From NCBI GenBank assembly GCA_034440575.1, contig JAOTOL010001276.1, forward strand, positions 47,501-111,500: a stretch of DNA of 64,000 bases, read 5' to 3'. How positions within the stretch are numbered: position 1 is the stretch's first letter; the number at the start of each line of letters is the position of its first letter. Made by a program: the position numbers and the translations under genes. This DNA is from Imbricaverruca yamaguchii. Its lineage: Eukaryota; Arthropoda; Thecostraca; Neoverrucidae. Positions 36,284-48,450 of the stretch are shown here, piece after piece. Under the pieces are notes generated by a model, which was not told the DNA's origin, searched no databases, and saw only the letters and a list, made by a program, of their open reading frames with translations.

Positions 36284-37735
36284 GTCATAAAGTCATAAAG
36301 TCATAAAGTGTTAAGGCTTAATAAGGGCCACAAGGGCCCATCTGGGTCAAGCCTGTCTAGAAGATATTAGAAAGTACATGTTCACACCTATCAATTCCAA
36401 ACCCATGCAATCCCTCCACCTGTGCCACCACAGCCAATCTCATCAGTATGACATCGCAAAGGAAGTTGCCAAATCCACTGCTAGGTACACCCCATATAGT
36501 ACAACATAATACTAGCATAATGTTATACCCTATATAGCTAGTGAAAATACTCAATATCCCATGCATCACAAGTTAGAATTCAAAAACAACATTTTCCTGT
36601 CTAAAAAAATTATCCACCCTACTTTTAAAGACATTCAATGAGGGACTCCCCACTGCATCAGCAGGCAGCCTATTCCATTGGTCAACAACCCTTTGACTGA
36701 AGACCTGTTGTCGTTTAACTGTCCGGCACCTCATTTTGTCTAACCTGAATTGATGACCCCTATGGGATACTCTAAACTGCAGAGCATCATTCAAATTGAC
36801 CTGATCTAGCCCTCTAACAATTTTGTACATTTCAATCATGTCTCCCCTTAATCTCCTATACTTGAGTGAGTACATATCTAATGCATTAAGCCTTTCTCCA
36901 TATTCTAAGTTACTTAATCCACTGACGAGTCTAGTGGCTTTGCGCTGGACTCTTTCTAACATATCTATATCCTTTTCTAGGTAGGGGCTCCATGCTTGTA
37001 CAGAGTACTCCAAGTGGGGCCGCACATATGCTGAGTACAGCTTTTTCATGACTTCCCTGCTCTTATATTTCACACTTCTATTAATGAGTCCCAGCATTCT
37101 GAGTGCCCTATTTCTAGCTGAGATACATTGTTTTTCTGCTTTAAGGTCTTTTGAGACCAACACACCTAAGTCCCTTTCCTCTTCAATAACATCCAGTTCC
37201 CTCCCTCCCATTTTATAACTGAATGTCTCGCCTGCAGACCCTATATGCATAACCTTACACTTATCATAGTTGAAAGTCATCTGCCATTGATCAGCCCACT
37301 CTTTTAGGTCGTCCAAATCTAGTTGAATATTACTAGATTGATCTCTGCTGTTAGCCACTCCTACCAGCTTGATGTCATCAGCAAATTTGAACACTCTATT
37401 CCTCAGCCCTACTTCAATGTTGTTCACAAAGATGATAAAGAGGAGGGGCCCTAGAACAGAGCCCTGTGGCACTCCACTCAGAACATCTTTCCAACCAGAT
37501 TTACATCCATTCAATACTACCCTTTGTTTCCTTCCCTGCAACCATGCTTCAATCCAATGTAGAACTTTTCCTACAATCCCATGTTGTTGTAATTGATGAA
37601 TTAACCTTCCATGTGGAACTTTATCAAAAGCTTTGCTAAAGTCCAAGTACACAACATCCATCCTGCTTTCATTGTCTACTTCTTTGGTAACATACTCAAT
37701 GAACTCCAATAGGTTAGTTAAACAAGACCATACAT
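36284..37735 (-). mobile_element. CR1-like LINE, 5'-truncated, with intact-looking RT segment
   Basis: A 378-residue frame (37709-36573) encodes reverse transcriptase from just before the first catalytic Asp block (VVYLDFSKAFDKVPHGRL), through GVPQGSVLGPLLFIIFVNNI and FADDIKLVG, to the thumb and C-terminal end (PHLEYSVQAWSPYLEKDID, LERVQRKATRLV, YRRLRGDMIEMYKI). The frame extends upstream to about 37735 (SCLTNLLEF) and then breaks, so the endonuclease and RT fingers are missing. On the minus strand the 3' end finishes with short tandem (ACTTTATG)n at about 36284-36310 instead of poly(A), as in CR1/L2-type elements. It is probably dead, but the reading frame is uninterrupted over 1.1 kb, so insertion is fairly recent. 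Confidence 0.9.
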
Positions 37736-39410
37736 ATAGTTCAAGAGCATGCTATGAAAAATAACTCATATGTGTACTTTAAATGGGATACAAATCAGTG
37801 CATTTCCATGTGAATTTCCATCATTCATTGAATAAATTGGAAATTCCATGGGAAGTGGAATTGGTGAAGCTCAGGCAGTTTGAGGCAGATGTTAACAAAA
37901 GGAAAGTGGATGCACTATTGGGCCATTCCCCAAAACACGTTGCAAATGCATGCTTCTTATTGATTTCTCAGTCTTCAGAAGTGATGGTTGAAATTAAAAT
38001 GATTTAGGACCTAATGAAGGCATGGATGTGTTCCCAGGTGGAGTAGTTCGAAAATATGTGGTTTCAATGAGATATGTAACAGAGCAGAATGAGCCATGAA
38101 TTCCTTCTCAAATGAGCAAAGAAATGTATCATCTTCTTGAATACATTATTGTAAAAACTACAGGTTTGACAGGTTGGGAACAATCCATGTCATCCTGTAC
38201 ATATTCATTGTAAGGGAGAAGTCAGCACTGATATTATGGTACATGCTTGATGCAAGTATAAAATTGAGTTCAAATCAGCTCTAGATTACATACAAATGCA
38301 TCAGCTCTTTTTCATGGTACAACAAAATCACTACAACATTGTACCAGTCTCAAAGCAGGGTTACCATATTGTTGCATCATTGTATACCTTGTTTTTCTCC
38401 ATACTGGCATGTAGTTACAAAATGCTCAGCATAACATTTTGTCTCAAATATGCTGACCATTGCCTGATGACAATGATTGCTGGACTAGTTGCGGTGGTGC
38501 TCACCAAATCACACAAATAATACAGAAAAAGTAACCAAGCCTAACATAGCCTCACCTCCACTTCAAGAAAAGAAATTACATGAATTGTATTTTAAACAAT
38601 CACTAAAATCCAAAAATATTTCAACTAGAGCATCACCTAACACCTTGATATGTTCATGAAGTAAAATGTGTGTAAAACTTGTCTTCTGGCTACCTTAAAA
38701 TGCAATAATACCATTGAATATTTCCAGTTTCCTTTTTGTTTTGTTTTTCTTCAAGGGGAGGACAGACTAAGTTTAATTTGTATTTTTAAAGCATTGCTTT
38801 GCATGCTGTTAGCAGGAATGCTGACTGAAAATGTGGACATTACTTTGTATGCTGAAAATGTGGACATGATACAGAATTAGACATTGACTATTGCTATATT
38901 AATTTTTGCACCTAGAACATCATCCCCCACTTAATTATCATCTCATTCTTCTTATCTTGGGTTGAGTGGTATTGCTTGACAATTAACAGCTCTGCAACAA
39001 AATCCTTGACTCATTGGCAGTGCAAGCAGATTCAGATGTTTCAGGCTGGAAGAAAAGCATCCTCGCCATATTGCTTTACCCCACAACTTCTTGTCCATAT
39101 TTAGTTAGTTAGTTATTTGGGCTTTCGAACGCTTTGACTGCTCTGGTCATATTGCGCCCATACTTGTCCGTATTTAGGACTACAAAGCACAAACAGAGCC
39201 CTGTGTTAGGCGGGTAGGTCCTACCTACCTACCTACCTACCTACGTGTGTGTGTGTGAGTTTTGCCAGCCTGCCACCGCTTGGTGATATCGGCTGGCTAC
39301 CTGGGTACATAAACCTGGTCAGCAGGCACAGCCAGCACAAGAAAATAAATTCATCGAATGCATATAATTGTCCAGTGAATCACCACACACACAAAAAAAG
39401 CATTAATTAC
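37736..39410. other. Non-coding stretch, no gene recognised
   Basis: A plus-strand frame at 37783-38007 contains a protein-like run (ELVKLRQFEADVNKRKVDA) but has no recognised family or splice sites. Near 39205-39245 a (CTAC)n tract and a GT microsatellite occur beside CAGCCTGCCACCGCTTGGTG, which recurs near 16225. A GGGCTT-containing block near 39118-39165 recurs near 42343-42392. Confidence 0.4.
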
Positions 39411-39630
39411 CTGCTCCTGATGATTCGTTGACATCGTCATTCGGCACCGGTCTACACCATCGTTCCCACTTTCCTCCTACACCGAATGACATATTTACTC
39501 GCAACGGCCCACCTCCGTGCCTCAACTTATTGTGCCTCTTCATGTTGCGCATTTCTCCTTCATAACTACAGCTTTCATAGCCGCAAGTCACCTTCTTCCT
39601 TGATGGTGCAGAAGGCGTCGACTTCCCCAT
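39411..39630 (-). CDS. Candidate first coding exon with a C2H2-like finger
   Basis: The ATG at 39630-39628 sits in a strong context (AGCCATGG) and starts MGKSTPSAPSRKKVTCGYE. A single C-x4-C-x11-H-x4-H finger is formed by CGYESC followed by H-N-K-L-R-H. The exon runs 73 codons to SSGAG and then a GTAATT donor at 39410. No following exon could be joined with matching phase; the first compatible acceptor may lie beyond the LINE at 36.3-37.7 kb. It may be the start of a host gene or of a domesticated element protein. Confidence 0.35.
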
Positions 39631-40426
39631 GGCTCCAGCTACTCTACAAGGGCAAAAAAAGAGCGCAGAACTGCCACTATTCGCACAGAGGCCTGACGAA
39701 CGAACCAAACGGTGGACAAAGATCATGGCAAACCATTCAAGCCATCAAGTATCTCCATTCTCCAATTCTCCATTTTCCATTCTCCAAATGACATCACAGA
39801 AAACTATATACGTACCCGCGGATCTATAAAAGGAAGTGACAATATTTTAGGTACCTGTTGTGATTTGCTTGAAACAAATGTCTTCCGTGTTGATTTGCTT
39901 TTTTGTTTCACGAATTATTGCGTTAATTAAGAGCAGGCAGATGCCCTTAACTTTCATGATGTCATTTACCAGGACCCGATTTTCCTTCGTTCAGCAAGTT
40001 TAAGCGCGCCACAAATGTCCCGCATGAGACAGCTATCGGCTGACTCACCGACAAGGTGACGACCTCTATGAGGATTTAGTACAGGCCGCCGCTCGACTGC
40101 AACTTTTTTTCAGCCAGCAGCTGTCTCATAAGGACGCCACCACTATATATAAAATGTGCCGTCTTCTAATGTAAACTAGCCAAAGAATGGACTGATACGA
40201 TTCGTTCTAAAAAATTACGTTAAAAATACGTTTTTTTAAGCTCGGAAAGAAAAAGACATGTCTCTCACTAATCTTCCGTGTCCCTTTAGCTATCACCGGC
40301 ATGCGTCGGCGTGTCGCCGGCTTTTTTCGCCTCTGGGCAGGAGGTTCCCGTGAAGGAGCCGCATGAAACCCTCGAGAAATCCAACTGCAGCCCTACACCA
40401 TGACCGCAGTAGACAAGGCCGGATGA
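39631..40426. other. Non-coding stretch, no gene recognised
   Basis: Upstream of the candidate exon at 39411-39630 on the minus strand, so any promoter of that exon would be here. TCTCCATTCTCC-type short repeats occur near 39755-39785. Nothing else supported. Confidence 0.4.
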
Positions 40427-40824
40427 GAGTAGACTAGAGGTCGATATGGATGACATTTTTTATATTCATATCCATCCGCATCCGTCAGCCTAAATTCGTA
40501 TCCATCCTTATCCATTCACCAGTTTCATCTCATGTGTTATCCATATCCATCCGTATCCATGAAGCAAATTTCCTATCCATCCATATCCATCCGCCTACAT
40601 AATATGCTGCATCCATATCCACCCATATATGCCATGACCCTTTCAGATTAGTACACGTCAACATGACTTGTAAATTGCTACCTTCATAATGTTTTCGGGC
40701 CAAATGACGCGTTTATCACGACGGTGGAAAGACACGAAAAAGAAATTATGGAAAACGCCGTTTTAACCCGCGCCGTCTTTCCAGTCAAATACTCACACCC
40801 CGCCTCGGGGGGCGGTTAAAGACC

Positions 40825-41600
40825 CCCTCTAAAATCCAGATTAAGCATCGCACGAAAATCAAAGAGGTGTCATCGGAAAGCGCTCGACGAGTAGGGTCCG
40901 GGTCCACCCTCTAAAAAATTTAAACCCGAAAGTGACGTCACCAGGTGGATAGATTTCCCAGACTTTTCATGACTTACATTATGTTTTTGCCTCTGAGCGT
41001 TCATTTTGGGGTTATATGAAGAAGAAAAAATTATTTGGAATGAGAAAAGGACAGCGAAATCGACCAGGGCTACAATTTTTCCTCCCCCATTTTTTGTTTT
41101 TTTTTTGGAAATATTATTTTGAGTTTTCAAGTTTTCTTTAATTTTTCTTTTCCAATGGGTAGAGTAGACCGAGAAACATTGTTGGAAGTTAATTTTCCCG
41201 AATACAAATGCTTACTTTACCCAGAATCCTGTGTTTGAACTGTAATTTGCAAATACGCAAAATTTAAATGTAGTCAAAAATGAAAAAAAAAACATTCCAC
41301 TAGTAGGTTTTGTTGCATCCGTAAAGATAAGCAAACGCTGAAAGTTGCATTAAAATATCTGTATCCGTTAAAGCGTGACGACTGGTTTAATTTTTTTTGG
41401 AGGTGACCTCACTTCACCATGACTAACTCGTTGACCCTAGAGGACCTGACCTAACATTTTTGAATCAGCATGTCAAATTGATGTGGGAAAAGGTATGCCA
41501 AATTTGGGCGCGCTGCCCCTCGCCGTTCGTCCGCTATCCGCGAAAACCCTGAGGGGGCGGTTAAAGACCCCCCCCCAGACGGGACGGGTTAATAATTGAC
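40825..41600 (+). repeat. R1 repeat, copy 2, nested in the hAT element
   Basis: This is the fullest alignment partner of 8365-9075, in the same orientation: GAGGTGTCATCGGAAAGC, TGGGTAGAGTAGACCGAG, TTAAAGCGTGACGACTGG, CTATCCGCGAAAACC. Both of its ends carry GGGCGGTTAAAGACCCC (about 40810 and 41555), possibly terminal direct repeats. Confidence 0.65.
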
Positions 41601-42977
41601 ATCATTTGTTTCTGGATGGATACAACATCTGTTGGTAACGTTTTTCCAATAAATAAATCAACGCTGTACACGACTACAAATACCTGGTTTTGCGTGAATC
41701 ATGTGTATTTCCAGTATGTGCACATGAATGAGTAGGCAGGTGACATTAACAACGGTGAAGCTATACCTAATAAAAACGTTCAGCAGTCAGAACTAGTGAC
41801 TAGTTGTGGGTCGACCGACCTATTTGGTAGGTTCTTTTGTAGGTTTAGTTCTGAATCACTTCGTTGCAGTACTATGCTCCAAAGAGCGAGCTGAAAACAA
41901 GCAACATTTGGTGTTCATTCAACAACTTGTGAATGCTGTGCTAAGGGAAAGTAAGAGGCATGAACATGAAAGACACGTGAAAGAGCACATGCCCAAAAAG
42001 TTGGCACTGTGTGATACAACACCGTCCATCACCACCAACTAGTTGCAGGTCGACTTCTCTTACTGCTTTCGCAGAACCAACCATCAGCGTGTCGCAGTGT
42101 TAAAATATCGGTTTTTCATTAGGTGTGGGATGTCGAAATGAGGATAGAAGGATGTCGAAATTTGACATGTAATTAGTGTAATTTAAAATATTTTTGATGT
42201 CTTTCAGACTAAAATTTGAGTTCATGGTGTAGGTGATTACGACTGGACCTTTATCATTTGTTTTAAGATTCATAATTTAAGAAAAGATGTATTCGGGATA
42301 AGGAGAATAATAACTATGATGAACTGGTTTGTTGGTTATTTGGGCTTAGGGGCGCATCGACTGCTTCGGTCATACAGCGCCCATATTATGAACTGGCATT
42401 GTATCCCGTATCACATAGGTCATCCCTATACCCGAAATTGCATTGCAAAATGTTCGTGTAACACCATTCCATATTCAGGGCATGCTCATGCCATTTATAA
42501 ACGAGATACTGTTACAAAGGAGACATAAATACTTCATATCAATGAGCAGGATGCTGATACTTCTTGGAGAAGGATGTCGATTGAGTGTTCAGAAAGTGGT
42601 GTATTCAGAAAGAGGAATAATTTATCACTGAGCAACTTTGATACGCCTGCATATTGTATTCAATGAAGGGTTTCATTACTTGTTGAATAAGGACTTCAGG
42701 AGTGCTGGATGATACCGTGTTTCAGGATACTGGGTAGACTATCTGAAACAGAAGAGGCTCTGTGATACGGTTTCAGGAGGTTTCCTGATCACAGGTCATT
42801 GGTGCACCCCAACTATGGCATATTTGAATTGTTGAAGGGCATCAGGATGTCTTCAGTTGAGTTCATGTTGGCTTCATAATCACCAGCCAGTAAGCAAGGA
42901 TGTCACAAAAGCCATAGACGGGGAGGTTGATTGAACTTTCATTAGGTGGTATCTTCCATCCATTTTCTTGAAAAATT

Positions 42978-44862
42978 TCACACTGGCGTGTCGACGCTCT
43001 CAGGAGCGAGCTGGGAACGGCGCTCCTCCAGGATACGCCCACTCGCTGAGAATGCGCGTTCTGATGAAGTGCTGGCAGCAGGCACTGCCAGAAGGTTCCG
43101 TGCCAGCTGATGCAACAGGCAGAACCTTTCCCGGGCGCCGCGCGCCGACCAGAACTTTAGGATGTCTTGCCCACGTGGATCACGACAGACTGCCAGTTCG
43201 GGCCCCGGCTGCTCCATGTATTCAGCAAGCTCCGCTTGTAAAAACCGCGATAGATTGGCTTCGGCTTCGGTAGATTCTTCAGCTGCAAAGCTGAAGAAAC
43301 TTGCCATGCTGCTATTGATCAGCCCTGACTGTGATGGGTGCGATTCTGCAGGTAGTGGCACGTCTGGTGAGTCGCGGTCGGCAGCGGCTGCACGCCTGCA
43401 GCTGCCACGATCTCGGATCCGCACGAGCTGCTTCGCCAAGTCGGCCATCAGGTTTTGGCCCTCCTGCTTCAGCCGTGCATCCAGGAATTTGAAGACGACG
43501 GTGAGGCGGCCACAGGAGTGCCGCCGCCACGTGTGCTGGTTTCACCTTGTACTCCTGCAACAGACTTTCTCTTAGGCGGCGCTTCAACTCTTCCGCAATG
43601 AGGTCGCCTTCCTCATCTGCTTTCAGGTGCTGCAGGAGCCGCTCCAAGCAGGGCACGACCAAGTGGATGGTGGGCGAACGCTCGCAGCTCAGCTGGTTGC
43701 TAGCCAGCGCCAGCGGCTCCAGGACGTCAACAATCTGACGCAAGGTGCTGACGCGCAGGCTGTCTAGCAGCTTCTCTACTGGCGGGTCGTCCACAAACGC
43801 CGGCAGGCGGCGCATGTCTTCCATGGCCTCCAGGATGGACTTCACCATGATGAGCGTGCTGTGCCAGCGGGTCTCGCACTCCCGTTTGAGGGTTTGGGTG
43901 AGGTGCCTGTCCAGGTCCTTTCGCCTCACCAGCGAGACCAGCTGTTTGCTGGACTTTAGCTGATCGCAGATTCTTTGCGCTACGGTTGGCAGGGCGTCCT
44001 CACTCTCCTCAGTCCACTGACGGCGCTCACCCGTCGCCGGCTCCAGAGCTGCCTTCACCAGGTGAAGCTGGTGACAGGTGCAGCCGAGCCAAAGCGAGAC
44101 ACGTCGATCCAACGCAGCGCGCATGTTGGCTGCGTTATTAGTGACCACGGCACTGACACGACCGTCTTGTTCCCAGTTAGGTATGAACTCGTCGAGAACA
44201 GAGCTGATCACTGCGAAAATGTTGACTGCCGTGTGGACTTCATCCATAGCTCTGACGCCAAGCACTTTGCTTTTGACCTCCAGCCGTCCTTTCGTGTCTG
44301 CTACGCTGTGAAGGGTAACGGAGATGAACTTATGGTGTGTGGTGCTGTACGTCCAGCCATCAGTTGTCACTGCTTCACTTATGGTTTCCTCTAGTTCACG
44401 GCGAAGTTGGCCCCGCCTGTCATTCGCCTGCTTCTGTACTTCACAACCAACTGTGCGCGCGCTCGGGAGCACGTCGTCTGCTTTTAGGTGTTTTGCCGAG
44501 TTTGCCGTCACTAGGTCCAGCAGCTCCTGAGTGAGGTGACGGAAGCCTTCTCCTTCCACGAAGGTATAGGGGCGAAAATCCTGGGCAGTGCACATGGCTG
44601 CTTTTGCTGCGACACGCCGTTTGGCTTCGCTGACCGCGTTCGGCGCGGCAGTCGAACCACATAACGAAGTCAGGGTCTGTTGGCCTGCCTCTGGCCCTTT
44701 CAAACCACACTTATGATTTCTAAGGTTGGTTGTGCCATCTTTATTACTATGACCATAGATGGAGTGGCAGTTGACACAGGCAACAAAGGCGACGCGACGC
44801 TCATCTAACTCCACACATCGAAAATTGTCCCAAACAGCAGATCGGCCTTCTTCGTTGGCGCA
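42978..44862 (-). pseudogene. hAT transposase, frameshifted
   Basis: hAT transposases cut and paste the element through an RNase H-like fold and a C-terminal dimerisation domain. In order on the minus strand: a BED-type finger (VWDNF just upstream of 44814, then ACVNC and LRNHKC), YTFVEGEGFRHL, a SEAVTTDGWTY block (the DDE-type first Asp region), FAVISSVLDEF, CTCHQLHLVKAAL, CETRWHSTLIMVKSILEAM, then HVAAALLWPPHRRL. A single-base shift near 43490 moves the frame to FLDARLKQEGQNLMADL and on to the dimerisation region (DILKFWSA, VPAASTSSERAFSASGRIL) ending at 42978. The Met at 44814 is inside the BED domain, so it is not the true start; the frame is open to about 44,880 but the nearest good ATG (44,930) is out of frame. 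Frameshift and lost start make it probably inactive. Confidence 0.85.
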
Positions 44863-45280
44863 GAGGTTGACTCTCGGGCTGTTTGACCGCAGAAAGCCTC
44901 GATATTTCCTGCTTACTCACAGCCATGGTTGATATGATGATCTCGGGCCACACTAGACGTGACTTTGTGCATTTGACATATCTTTACACATATGTCGGGT
45001 TAGGTGCTGATTTAAAACTCAGAGTAGCTCGCAAGTGGCCATTGTAAAATGGTCTTCTGTAATTGCACGTTAATTCACTGAAAAACAAGGGTTCAACAGT
45101 CAGGCACATTTATCCACAATAAAATAAAATCTCCATCCGCATCCATCAGTGAAAACTGTCATCCATCCATATCCATCCATTTGAAATATAGGCAATAAAT
45201 CATCCATCCATATCCATCCACAGCACGAATATGCACGATATCCGTGGATATCCGTACGGATGCCGATTTCTAGAGTAGAC

Positions 45281-46374
45281 CCTCCTCGCCGAGACACCCA
45301 GACAGCCTCCTCCCATCGAAGTGCGCCCCACACTTTCAGCCTCACCCCCCATGGGATAAGGTTTGTGTGAAGAAATCCCCCTCTCAGCTTGAGTCCTCCC
45401 ACTACAAAAAGCATGGATGCGCCGTTCTCATGTGTTGACTTACGCCCGATTCGTGGCATGGTTTGCGGTCTCTTCCCGCTTAAGACCAGTAAGAAATGCA
45501 TCTTGACGGGCAAGCCTGGTTCAATCTACATTGACTTCAAGCTAAGTAGCGAAAAAGTTTCCTGCATTGCTTCCATGCAGGTCTCCGACATCATGCACCA
45601 GTTTCAAAAGGACACATGGATGCGTCCATGCACGGGGTAGGCTTCAGCTGATCGTATGGAGCGAGTTAGTAAATTAAATGCCAACAATGTCTGTGAATGC
45701 ATTCAAAATACCAGTGCTAACACCTTCCCTAGGCTGCGAGGGTGGCTACTCCCTTAGTGCCACCCCGAGTCCAGCGCATCGCTTCCACATTCTCCCGCGA
45801 CCCTATCGTTATAAAGTGCGGCGAGATGGAAGCGTTTCACATGCTGCATTCCCTAGCTTAAGCTTGTGGCTCCACGCTGACAATAATGGCATTGTTCTGA
45901 AGGAAAAGAGGCGCCTACATATTTTGGTTAGTTACTTCGAAGAAAACGACGTTCATTGGAGGAAATTCACTACTTTACATCTTGCGCGCCGCTCGTCCCA
46001 TGTCCATATGTTGTTACAGAGCGGGCGGGTGACGTATCGTGCACGTCATGAGGAAATCTGCGCAGAAAGATGCGCAGAAGCTTATGATTTTCCCTCCGTA
46101 TACGGCCTTGACTCAGCTGGAGGAGTCTGTAAGTTTGAGTGACATCACCAACAGCTGACTATCAGTCAGCTGATGGTAGCTCAGATGCATTGTTTATATG
46201 AGGAGGGCTACGAGGAGGGCTAATGCGTGGGGATTACCTCCATCTTCAATCCTGGTGATTGCATGGTTGAAATTGTTGAATTGATTTTCAACCTAATTTT
46301 AGTTGACAATCATTAACCCTAAGGGCTGTATAATGTCGTGCTTGACCTCTAGATTATTGTATGATCATGTAAGC
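45281..46374. other. Stretch between two transposons with one unassigned frame
   Basis: A 154-residue plus-strand frame at 45678-46142 is the longest here (starts MPTMSVNAFKIPVL). No family or splice partners were recognised. The rest holds nothing I can support. Confidence 0.35.
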
Positions 46375-47069
46375 TAGGGTAAAACGCCAAACTCGGGCCA
46401 CTCACGCTTAACAAACCTCCTTGTCCCGGACCAAAACTCCGATGGCCCCTGGATAAATGATACTATTGCGTCATTTAATCTATCTGCTGCCGCCTCAAGT
46501 TGGACCAATGACATGATATGTAACAGACGACCAATCAGAAGACGGAACACTGAACTAGTCCCTGTACTACGGGTTGGCCCGAACTCTGACTCGCTGAGAC
46601 CTAACATAGCGCTATACTCTTGTAGTGAGATTTTAGCCTGTGTTTTTAAAATGATGGGTATTGATGGTGCATTTAAAGTTGCAAAATACTTCATTGCACA
46701 CTTATAATAATTATTCCTATTTGTTTGCTTGTACGTTTTATAGACATTCCACATTTTTTATGGTGACCCGAGTTGAAGGGCAATCATTTTTACCGCTCAA
46801 CTCGGGCCGGGTGGCCTGAGTTTAGGCCAAGACACACTTTTCCCTTAAAATGTCATCCTAACTCGTGCCATTTAAAGGATGTGGCTGGCTTTCTGTTTTC
46901 GTCATTGCTGTGCTTGTGAGATGTTGAGCATTGCATTATGATTGTGTATAAATAGATTTGTTTCGTATATAGCGACCTCTCTGATGGAAAATGAAGATAA
47001 CATGACGACGGGAATCGATAAGACCATTACCACTTCGTCTTCCTGGGTCGCTATATCAGGTACCCCCAC

Positions 47070-47390
47070 CGCCTAGTCGCAGACCTGTGCCGCGCCCCCA
47101 CTGTGTACCGCCGCAGCCCGCTGCCTCGTCGGCGACCTACGGCGCCGCATCGTCGGGGACCGCTGCCGCCGCCTCATTGGGGACCGTTGACGAAGCGTCA
47201 CTGGGCACCGACGCAGCCGACATCTCGCCGGAGGCCGCTGCCGCCGCCTCGTCGAGGACCGTTGCCGAAGCCTCATTGGGACTGACGCTACCGCCTCGCT
47301 GAAAACTCCCGCCACTGCCACCGCCTTGTGAAGGACCTCCACCGCCGCCTATTTGGTGACCGCCCAGCCGCCTCGTCGGGGAGTGGCTTT
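47070..47390. repeat. GC-rich degenerate tandem repeat
   Basis: Degenerate units resembling CCGCTGCCGCCGCCTC-GTC-GGGGACC repeat across ~300 bp, giving Ala/Arg/Pro-rich frames on every phase. It lies inside the TIR element. Not supported as a gene. Confidence 0.55.
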
Positions 47391-47489
47391 TCTACTGTGA
47401 CGGGTGCAATCACTGAAAAACCCATCGAACAGAAATACAATCAATCTTCGAACGTTTTTCCGTTCGCTCTACTCATTAGGAAAATAAAA

Positions 47490-47830
47490 ATTAAAGAAAA
47501 GTAAGAACCCAAAATTGTGAAGTTAAATCAAATAAAATTGTATTTGTGGGTGGGTCGTTAAATGTTAGGGTGATGGTCAATTTCGCATTCCTTTGTTGAT
47601 TCCCATTTTTCTCAAATATCTCCCAAAATGAACTTCCAAGAGCAAAAACATGATGCAAGCCATGGAAACCTAGGCTCCCTGGCCTAGTGACGTCACTTTT
47701 CTGGGGGGTGGTAAATTTTGGTGGTGGTTTCTGGTCCCACTCGTGCAATTTCCGATGACACTTCTCGTTTTCGTATGACGTTTAGCTTAGAGATTAGAGC
47801 GGGGGTCGTATCAATCCCCGAGACAGGGTG
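47490..47830 (-). repeat. R1 repeat, diverged inverted copy inside the TIR element
   Basis: On the minus strand it reads GTGTCATCGGAAA, then GAGTGGGACC, then AAGTGACGTCACTAGG, in the order seen in R1 copy 2 (GTGTCATCGGAAAGC, GAGTAGGGTCC, AAGTGACGTCACCAGG at 40870-40945). Confidence 0.55.
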
Positions 47831-48450
47831 TGAAAATATGACCGGAAAAATGAGGAGGGTTTAGACCGAGCAGCCCCTTGTGGTGGCATGGACCCTCCTC
47901 AGAATGTGTGGCTGCATCCCTTCCCCCACTCCAGTAACAGCAAAGCTTTCCTTCCAGCTACCAAAGGTGCCACGTCGGTCTGGGGTACGCATCCTTCGAA
48001 TGAAATTTCCCCCACTACCCACTACCCACTACCCGAACCACAAAAATAATCAACCAACGTCAGAAAAAATCGCATTTTTCATTTTCCCTCTTCAAATTGT
48101 CACGTAATGAACAGGAAACGCTGTATTTAGAAATTACCCAAGTGGCCCGAGTTGGGCTGCAGAATATAGCAAAGCGGCCCAAGTTGAGGCGTGCATCTGG
48201 ATATTTGTCCGAGTTAAGGAAGCATGGTTTCAGGGAGTGCATTGCTCTTTAATTTCCACTTTTTAATTTCCTTCAAATTGGTTGACTATTTGTGCGCAGT
48301 TATTTTTCCAAGGGAGGAAAATAGTTCGTACAACTTAAGGAGAGTTCATTTATGCTGCTAGTCTGGAAACTTCCCTTTCAAAAACCAATTCAAGTCACAG
48401 CACATCACTTCTGAAGACTGAAAGTGGCCCGAGTTCGGTGCTTTACCCTA

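Larger units (their letters stand above)
40427..45280 (-). mobile_element. Complete hAT DNA transposon with 8 bp target duplication
   Basis: An identical 8 bp duplication GAGTAGAC lies at 40427-40434 and 45273-45280. Inside it the ends read TAGAGGTCGATATGG on the left and, in reverse complement, TAGAAATCGGCATCC on the right: short imperfect terminal inverted repeats starting TAGA, as is usual for hAT. Both ends carry clustered subterminal copies of ATCCATCCATATCCATCC (about 40446-40625 and 45118-45262). The transposase gene lies between, on the minus strand. The 2.3 kb between its stop and the left end holds a nested R1 copy and unrecognised sequence, so the element is longer than most hATs. 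Element length without the duplications is 4838 bp. Confidence 0.93.
46375..48450. mobile_element. TIR element of 2.07 kb flanked by TA
   Basis: The ends 46377-48448 form imperfect terminal inverted repeats of about 30 bp: GGGTAAAACGCCAAACTCGG on the left and, in reverse complement, GGGTAAAGCACCGAACTCGG on the right, each continuing GCCACT. A TA dinucleotide flanks both sides, as for Tc1/mariner/pogo-type insertion. Further ACTCGGGCC or CCCGAGTT motifs occur near 46746-46815 and 48142-48190. No transposase frame was recognised, so it is non-autonomous. A 126-residue minus-strand frame ends inside the left TIR. Confidence 0.7.

Noticed and set aside
45678..46142. 154-residue plus-strand frame
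   Set aside because: No family resemblance, no splice context, and frames of this length are expected by chance in the GC-richer parts of this window.
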